Source: Tenrec ecaudatus
Taxonomy: Eukaryota; Chordata; Mammalia; Afrosoricida; Tenrecidae
Direction: 5' to 3'
Assembly (NCBI RefSeq): GCF_050624435.1
Contig: NC_134542.1
Span: 8,056,497 to 8,120,496 of the forward strand
DNA length: 64,000 nucleotides
Shown here: positions 57,086 to 64,000 of the stretch, one piece after another
Layout: each line of letters opens with the position of its first letter
Position numbering within the stretch: the stretch's first letter is position 1
Made by a program: the position numbers and the translations under genes
Notes under the pieces: model-generated
What the model was told of the DNA's origin: nothing
What the model saw: the letters and a program-made list of their open reading frames with translations, nothing else
The model's database searches: none

Positions 57086-57409
57086 TCAGAACAATAGGGG
57101 AGTAGCTCACTTACCCGTTAGTGTTTCCAGAACAGCCTCCCAAGCGCTCATAGACCTTACTATCCACTCCTATTATAGACCCCCCCCAAGGCCCAACTGT
57201 TCCACACATCCAAAGTGGCCTCACACCAGATGATGGAGGGTAACCAGTGGCTGCTCACAGGGAAAGGTGGGCTTTATTTGGCAGCAACACAAGATCAGGT
57301 CTGCCTTCTCCCTCGTCCCAATTCTTAATAGTTATAAGCCAGACTAGTTTTAACATATAAAATGCTCTTCAATGAAAGCCCGAGTGAGCAATGAATCCAT
57401 GTTGTGTGT

Positions 57410-57560
57410 AGGTGCCAATGAGTCAGGTGGATCTCCTGGTGACCTGGTGTGTAACAGAGTAAAGCTGGCCAGCCCTGCGCCATCCTCACAGTTCTATCTT
57501 TGAAAACAAAACAAAAACCAGTGTCAAACCATCTCGTTGAGGGTCTTCTTTTTACGGATC
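57410..57560 (-). repeat. RTE LINE 3' fragment, antisense
   Basis: 'gtaggtgccaatgagtcagg' starts it and 'catctcgttgagggtcttct' ends it, adjacent to an AfroSINE inserted at about 57572. Confidence 0.65.
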
Positions 57561-57571
57561 CTCTACTTTAT

Positions 57572-57770
57572 CAAAGAAGCCTTGGCGGCACAGTGGCTAT
57601 GTTGTTGTGCTCCTAACCACAAGGTCAGCAGTTTGAATCTACCCGCCACTCCCGTGGGAGAAAGAGGTGGCTCTCTGAAGAGTTACAGTCTTGCAAACCC
57701 AAGGGGGTGGTTCTATCCTGTCCTTCAGGGCCGCTATGTGCCGGAACAGAGTCAATGGCAGTAAGGCTGA
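57572..57770 (+). repeat. AfroSINE, full-length, sense
   Basis: Head 'aagccttggcggcacagtgg', B-box-like 'ggtcagcagtttgaatc', body 'gagttacagtcttgcaaacc' and 'gtggttctatcctgtccttc', tail 'cagagtcaatggcagtaagg'. Confidence 0.92.
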
Positions 57771-58189
57771 GCTACTTTATCAAGCATGATGTTTACTCTT
57801 TCTTTGTAATTTTCTACTCAGCTCTTTTATATATCTATTCATGAGATAGTCTCTATATTAAAATGTTTTGGCGTCTGTAGACATGTTTCTATTTTCAATT
57901 TGAACTTGCATAGGAGCAATTGATGGTCTGTTGTACAGATAGATCCTAGTCTGGTGTTGAGAGATTCTCCATGGCCTCTCTTCTAGCTGATTGGATTCTT
58001 ATGTGTTCCATCTGGAAAGGCACACATGTATACGCACCCCCCCCCCCAGCTTCTAACCAAAATATGAATCTCTGTTACAAATGATCTCATCAGAAGAAAT
58101 ATCTGTCTGGTTTGTCTAGACCACCAGGTGGACAACTTGGGGGAAATGCCCAACTTTGCCATTGTTGAGGGGAAAGCAGCTGCCAAAGA

Positions 58190-58295
58190 TCAGATGTAAA
58201 TGAATGGACAGGTCGTGTTCAAATAAAAACTTTATTTACAAAAGCAGGTGGCAAGTGGACCCAGCCACTTGCAGTTAGCAGACTTCTGAGCTGAT
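58190..58295 (+). repeat. Old hAT-type MITE fragment
   Basis: 'aaatgaatggacaggtcgtg', 'ttcaaataaaaactttattt' and 'acaaaagcaggtggcaag' resemble the placental MITE family with an 'ataaaactttatttacaaaa' core. Only one end is preserved. Confidence 0.55.
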
Positions 58296-58639
58296 GATTT
58301 TTTTTAATTTAGCTCATTAAAGAGGAAAAATGCTTGCTGAGAGGCAAATGTGAGGGAGCCAGAATAATCACAGAAACATGAATTTGGATTTAATTCTCCC
58401 CAGAAATTGGGTCTCATGTCGTGTTTCTCTTCCTCATTGTTAATCTTTCCTTATCAATAGCATTCCCTTATCAAATTCACTTTCTGTTGCCACTTCCAGT
58501 TTACTGTCCCAAATACACTCACACTCAGCCCATCCCTGATTAAAGACTTTCTCGAGGGGACATCAAATGGTACAGTCACACTGGGGTAAAGGTTGGCAAT
58601 TTCTTACGACCTACACCCTACATGTAGCACATGACCCAG
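58296..58639. other. CAB39 upstream intron, unassigned
   Basis: AT-rich unique sequence; nothing recognised. Confidence 0.45.
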
Positions 58640-59070
58640 TCCTTGCATCTTTTGAGTGTTTATACCAGACCAGGGGAAAGTTCTGTTTACAGAACTTACA
58701 CAAAATGTTCTGTACACAAAAATAGTCACAGCAGCTTGACTGGTAAACCCCAGGGTGCAGTCCTGTCAAGGACTACTACTCAGCCACTGACACACAGCTA
58801 CTTGGAATGGCTCCCAGAGGAATGACATTGAGTGAATAAAGCCAATCTATGATTCTATGGCCGGAACATTCCAGAAATAACAACATTCTAGAATTAGAGA
58901 GCAGAGTAGTGATTGCCAGGGGGCGTGGGTGGGTGGGGCTAGGGACAGGTGAGGAGGAGATAAGGTATGTCTGAGTATCATTTTGTATCTTAATTGTGTC
59001 GTTGGTGACATAAAGCCATCCGTGACTGTACACGTGCACACTCACAAGAAATGCATCTGCCAAGGTGGAT
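58640..59070 (+). repeat. L1 3'-end fragment, sense
   Basis: Wording such as 'acacaaaaatagtcacagca', 'attgagtgaataaagccaat', 'gagtagtgattgccaggggg' and the terminal 'ttaattgtgtcgttggtgac' follows the order of mammalian L1 ORF2 end and 3' UTR. Confidence 0.68.
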
Positions 59071-59214
59071 TTCTTGACTTTGGGCTTGTTTATAACTATG
59101 GCATGTTACTAAGAGGCGGAACTGAGTAGTAGGTTTATGGGAGCTCCCTGTCATTACTTCTAACTTCATGCAAAACAACGACGTACGTTTGTTCTAAGAC
59201 AAACACTTCATGTG

Positions 59215-59600
59215 AAGCAAGGCGACGACGACCTTGCTGGTGTCTCTAGTCTGTCCTGAGGTTCCATGTAGGTCTCTGTCAATCTGCCTCAACCTGCGGC
59301 TCTCGCCTTGCCTGCCTCCCGCCTGTCCGTCTCCAGCCCTTCGCAGTGGGCTGCCTTTGTCGCCACCGTCTGAACACGCCGCGCTCCTCATTCACTGCCG
59401 CCGCTCGCTTCACCGTCTCCCTCAGAAGGCGGGGCCTGTGTCACCGCCTGGTGCTTGCAGGGTTCTCCTGTGCGACTGTGTGATCGACTCATCCATTTCC
59501 TCCACTGGCGCACGTGCACATTCAGACGGGGACCCGGTTTGGTGCGGGGTCCGTGGAGCTGGGGCTCTTTCTCAAGGAGCGATGACAAGGGAAGTCATGT
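59215..59600. promoter_or_regulatory. CpG-rich block in the CAB39 upstream intron
   Basis: Many CpGs occur in about 390 bp (for example 'ggcgacgacgacc', 'acacgccgcgctc', 'ctgccgccgctcgc'). It is flanked by AT-rich sequence and has no visible exon or repeat. It could be a CpG island, an old retroposed copy or a GC-rich repeat. Confidence 0.4.
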
Positions 59601-62600
59601 AGGAGATGGTGGTAGGTAGCCTGTCCTGCCGGCCACTGAGCCCAGGACTGTACGTTCAGATGGGCACCATAGTTAGTGTCATTTTAAGCAATTTTTAAAC
59701 AAATTTGAAATGATTCAGCTCATATAATGGAAGGCACAGCAACTCAGCTATGTCTAATTATTATTGATACATGCTCCAAAGAACCTGGACTGTCATTCTG
59801 GATAGAGGAGTTACAGAACAATGCATGGCTTCGTCTTGTATCTTTCTGTCTCAGAGTGTACCATTCAATGAAGAGAGGCTCCCATTTACATCCACTGCCC
59901 TGCATTTCGGGTCACTCTCAAATGGGTTTTACTAAAGGGCTTCGTGGAATAAAGGACATTCTTCAATCGGAGTTTACGGTAAACAAAGAAAAACAACCTC
60001 ACAGCAAACTGACAAGTGGCGGCAGGGCCAAATATTTGAGGAGAACAAGTCCACGATCTTATTCCTGTCCACTTAACTTTGTATTTTCAACCCCCTTTGG
60101 CCTGCTCCCTGCCCCCACCCATAAAGAAAACATCTGAGTCTCCCAAGCTGAAAGATCAGGGACTAAGAAAAACCTATTAATAACCTTCTGATGCCAAAGA
60201 TTACTCTAAGCAAGTTTAGTAACCATGAGTCACTGCTGAATGGCCAAGCTATGAAAAGGCGTCTCCTATCCTCCCTGTGAAATATGCCAGCAAGCTTGCT
60301 CCTCTCCGAACCGAGTGAATGCAGCTATTCACCCCGTGAACGCACGCCTTCATGACCATGAGGGCAGCCAAACTGGCGGGGAGAGAGGCAGCCTGCTTCC
60401 TTCCGCTCAGCGCAGGTAGTGGGTGCAGAGCATGTGGGAACAGGCAGCGTGAACAACAGATCTGTAGGTACCCCCTCACTCCCATTTCCTAAAAATAAAG
60501 GCTGGGAAGATTATCCACATTTTTAGGATCTCGGGAAATTAGACTTGTACAAATGCTTTAAAAAGCTGTGGCACAGTTTTAAGGTACTATTTATTCTATT
60601 TGTATCACCCAAAATTCTTAATATGGAAACTGTGTTACATAAAACAAGTAAAACTACTCACACAGTACAAACAGAGAAGAGATGTTCAGGTGCTGCCTTC
60701 AGACCTGACATAAAAGGCTGGTGGAGGCCATGAGCACAGCCGACAGAGGGCCACGGGTCACCACTCGACTGGTGGCAGGTCTAGGTGTGAATTCCATTTC
60801 CGATTCTACAACAGGCGACCTGGGAGCATCATCCACCGGGTTCCTCGTTGGGATCAGAAGAATAATCACTGGAAACCACTGGACCAGAAGAAGATGGCCA
60901 CTTAAGAAGAGGTCTGGCAGTTATGCCAGGCCTGGACGCCCTCCACCGCTAAGCTAAGCGGTGCCTGAGTCCTTGCTGGTGCATGTCTTCTTCCAGAGGA
61001 GCCATCTTCCATCTAAGATTTTTTTCCTAACATCAAGACAAAATTGAACTCCTTGCTTTACGTTCACGTGCGGATCTTGCTTCTGGTTCCTGGCCACAGG
61101 AACAGGTCAGAGCCTTGCCTCTCAACAGACGGCCCCTAGGAACCGTGCTGAGTGCTTCCCTCCATAACGTCGAATTCTGCTGCCTCTCTGCCCGTCCCCT
61201 CCACACGACTCTCCACTGGCTTCAGGAGTTCACTCCAATGGCCATGCAGAACTCACAGACCATACTGGGGTCCCTATGACTATGGGGTCTTGTTAGGGAA
61301 GTTAACAGGGCACATTTCAGGATCAGCAATGGTCAGGTCAGTTTTTCTGGGTCAAGAGTAGCTGATTCTCAGGTAGGCCCACCTTCCTCAGACCCCTGGC
61401 CTCTCGGTCACTTGGTCCTTTTGCGCCTTCCCTGCTGGGGCAAGTGTCACAAGCTGCTTTTGCACTAGTTACCAGTTGATAAACGCCAAAAGGGCACCCC
61501 CCTGCCACATGCACCAGCCTGAAGGTTTGGCGCACTCTCTGTAGGTCAGCAAACCTAGCCTCTGGACTAAGTTCCTGCACAAGCTCGCTGGCCCTGTGGG
61601 CTGCATGGTTCACCCTCCGGCTCTCGCTCTTGACGCTGCTCCGTTGGCTGCTCTGCCACATCACCCCCCATCTCTGGGGTCATCGCCCGGAACCCAGCAA
61701 GGGATCACAGGGTCTAAAGGACAAACTCCACTCCGGGCTCTTCTTTCCTAATGTGGAGTGAGAGTCCCTCTTCCTGCTTCTGGGGAGAATCCTTTAAAAC
61801 CCAGGGGATGGCAAAACGGACCTACTGGTTTGTGAGGGTTCCACACACCCCATTTGCATGTTTCCATCCAGCCATTCCTTTTGGTTGGCATTACAAAGGC
61901 GATGGCTAGAGGAGCCATATCAAAGAACCCACTGCACTGTGATGCAAAAAAACAACAACAAAAAAGATGTGTCTACTGCTACCATATAGGAATGGAATTG
62001 ATGGTTTAATACTGATCATGTGACCTGCAAAACTCACTGGTTCATCTACTAGCTCTTTTAGTAACTTCCTTCAGATTTCCTCCGCAGAGAATCTTGCTCT
62101 CCTGCTGTCTGTAAAACAGTGCTTTTGCATCTCCCTTCCTGGGAGGGGGCCTCTCAGTTCTCTGGGCTGCCCGGCAGCACTCGGAGAAGCCCAGCCCAGG
62201 GCTGAACAGAAGCAGGGGAAGCAGTCATCCCTGTCTTCTTGATCCGAGAAATCAATGACTATCTTTTGCGACGTTTTACACTTTGATTCTTAACGCACTT
62301 GCGGCCTTTTCTCTGAAGTGCACTCTGCACACTCCACTCCAGCAGTGTGGTCATTCTACTTTTCCCTCCCTCCAGAACTTGAGGATCACTTTCTGTCAGG
62401 TCCTAAAAAGATGTGCTGTGATTTTAAATGGGAGGCCTTTAATTGTACAAATTAATTGGGGAAGGACTGCCATCTTTTCACTCCGTGCTGTGGCCACCGT
62501 CTCTGGCCTCGAGACGAAGCTGCACAGTGGCCTGCACATGGTTCCGAACTTTGGCAACGAGGTCCTGGACAGCTGAGGCCCAGCACTTGGTTTTGTGGCT

Positions 62601-62610
62601 ACTGCCCGTG
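59601..62610. other. Repeat-poor part of the CAB39 upstream intron
   Basis: About 3 kb with no recognised SINE, RTE, LTR or microsatellite, unlike the surroundings. An AP-1/NF-E2-type TGAGTCA lies at 60226-60232. No coding exon is seen; the CAB39 first coding exon is not here. Confidence 0.45.
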
Positions 62611-62614
62611 ACAT

Positions 62615-62795
62615 TCTTTCATCTTTTTTAAAAAAATCACTTTATTGGGGGCTCATATAGCTCTATCACAATACACCCATACATCCATTGTGTCAAGCAC
62701 ATTTGCACATCTGTTGCCATCATCATTTTCAACTCATTTTCTGTCAACTTGAGCCCTTGGTATCAGCTCTTTCTTCATCTTTTTAAAAAAAAAAA
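62615..62795 (-). repeat. 5'-truncated LINE 3' end, antisense, with target duplication
   Basis: 'actttattgggggctcatat' to 'gagcccttggtatcagctct' is the inverse of the 30326-30800 unit. Both sides carry a T/A-rich direct repeat ('ttcatctttttt' plus A-run at 62617 and again at about 62773), fitting a target-site duplication from L1-type insertion. Confidence 0.72.
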
Positions 62796-63639
62796 ATCGC
62801 ACTTAAAGTGACGGGTGGTGACGAGGGAAGCTCTGGGTCTGCCATCTTGTCACACTATGAAACCCCTTCCCCACTATGCAAACACATACGGACATCCCAG
62901 CGCTCTCAAGTGGCCCTCTTCAAAAGCTGCATGCATTTCCGAATCATTCCTTTACACACTGGATACACTGTCAGTACAATGCCAACCCAGAGGCAAGGAC
63001 AAGGCCCCGGCATTGCGTGGATTAAACTCGCTTTTCATAGGTTTTTACTTGGTGAGTAGATTTGTCATCTCTCAACTGTGTTGGAGTCTCGTTGCCTCCT
63101 TTCTCACTATGTGAATCCGCATTTCTTCCTTTTCACTTGGATCATGACTCAAATACCACCGGAAACCCCCATTCATAATCCAGTCAGAATCCATAACCGA
63201 CACAGGACCTGCCTCCTCTGAGCTAACCCAACTGCTCGTGACAGCAGGAGCCAAGTCTTGCCCAGTGATGTTTAAGCTCGTGAGTTTCCCCTTCAGCACC
63301 ACTGACAAACTGATGACTGACCACTCTGATATGGGGCACTGGCCCACGCACGTAGGACGGCCTCTACCCTCAGTGGGACACCCCAAACACCTCTAGATGC
63401 TGCCTAGTGTGCCCTAGGAGGGCAAGCTTGCCTTCGGTTAGAAATCTTCAATTTAAAAGTACGTAATGGGCTTAATTCCAGCCCCAATTCAAGAACAGTT
63501 CCCTGCTTGAGACTCGCCTTCATGAGTAGATCACTGAAGTTACGAGTGCTACAGCAAAGTGTGGTGAAGAAAGCAGAGGGTGCCCGGCTATCAAAGGGAC
63601 TGGGCGGGGCTTAAACAAGCAGCCAGCTCTGAGTGTCAG
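62796..63639. other. CAB39 upstream intron, unassigned
   Basis: No recognised gene or repeat. Confidence 0.45.
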
Positions 63640-64000
63640 CCAAGCCCACAGAGACGAAGCCCACCAGCTGTGTGCTCCAAAGATGACAAACTCAAGCATG
63701 AAGAAGGGAAGATATCAGAGCTTAAACTGTGAGCACCCAGTTTGTAGAGGACTATGGAAGACAGAATTGACAATGCTTTGAAGTTATGCATATGATTTTT
63801 AGCAGCTCCTTCCTTCAAAGTGGGGAGCCGAGTCCTGGACCAATAGGTAACATCATGATAAATGGAAAAAAGGTTGAAGTTGTTAAGGATTTTGTCTTAC
63901 TTGAATCCACAATCAATGCTCATGGAAGCAACAGTCAGATCAAAAGATGTATCGCATTGGGTCAATCTGCTGCACAAGACCTCTGTCAAGTACTGAAGAG
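63640..64000 (+). repeat. RTE LINE fragment, sense, cut by the window edge
   Basis: A reading MINGKKVEVVKDFVLLESTI and then NAHGSNSQIKRCIALGQSAA matches the RTE region after the RT domain (BovB-like IDGEKVETVxDFxxLGSxI). Upstream frames are broken. It continues beyond 64000. Confidence 0.75.

Noticed and set aside
58911..58925. 'gccagggggcgtgg' as a CTCF site
   Set aside because: Only the right half matches and it lies inside an L1 fragment.

Overview
This is a mammalian genomic window: intron-rich genes, CpG islands, and long intergenic and intronic tracts full of decayed transposons. The repeats point to an afrotherian. They include many tRNA-like AfroSINE copies and BovB-like RTE LINE fragments whose 3' end resembles the AfroSINE tail. 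Three short hAT elements match SPIN ('Space Invaders') as I know it; among afrotherians SPIN is known from tenrecs, so my best guess is a tenrec such as Echinops. That is inference from recalled consensus sequences, not a search.

Two protein-coding genes are present, both on the minus strand and in the same order and orientation as human 2q37.1 (CAB39 upstream, ITM2C downstream). ITM2C (BRI3) is complete at the coding level: six coding exons between 11625 and 737 give a 264-residue type II membrane protein with a BRICHOS domain and a furin-type site. Its CpG-island promoter is at about 11440-11770. CAB39 (MO25alpha) is partial: seven coding exons between 51600 and 38396 encode residues 39-341. 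The first coding exon (residues 1-38) was looked for and not found up to the right edge. A roughly 2.2 kb 3' UTR ends near 36190.

Layout: 1-736, presumed ITM2C 3' UTR; 737-11625, ITM2C, with a 209-bp GA tract and a 49-bp-period minisatellite in intron 1; 11.8-36.2 kb, intergenic, with nested SINE, RTE, LTR, L1 and mariner-like fragments and many microsatellites; 36.2-51.6 kb, CAB39; 51.6-64 kb, CAB39 intron, with SINE, RTE, L1 and SPIN copies and a repeat-poor stretch at about 59.6-62.6 kb.

No prokaryotic system, CRISPR array, rRNA or genuine tRNA gene is visible. I did not find an undescribed gene system. The most interesting signals are the SPIN trio sharing one internal deletion, nested insertions that give relative ages, three CTCF-like motifs placed around ITM2C and CAB39, and a Leu-to-Arg difference in the ITM2C-released peptide.
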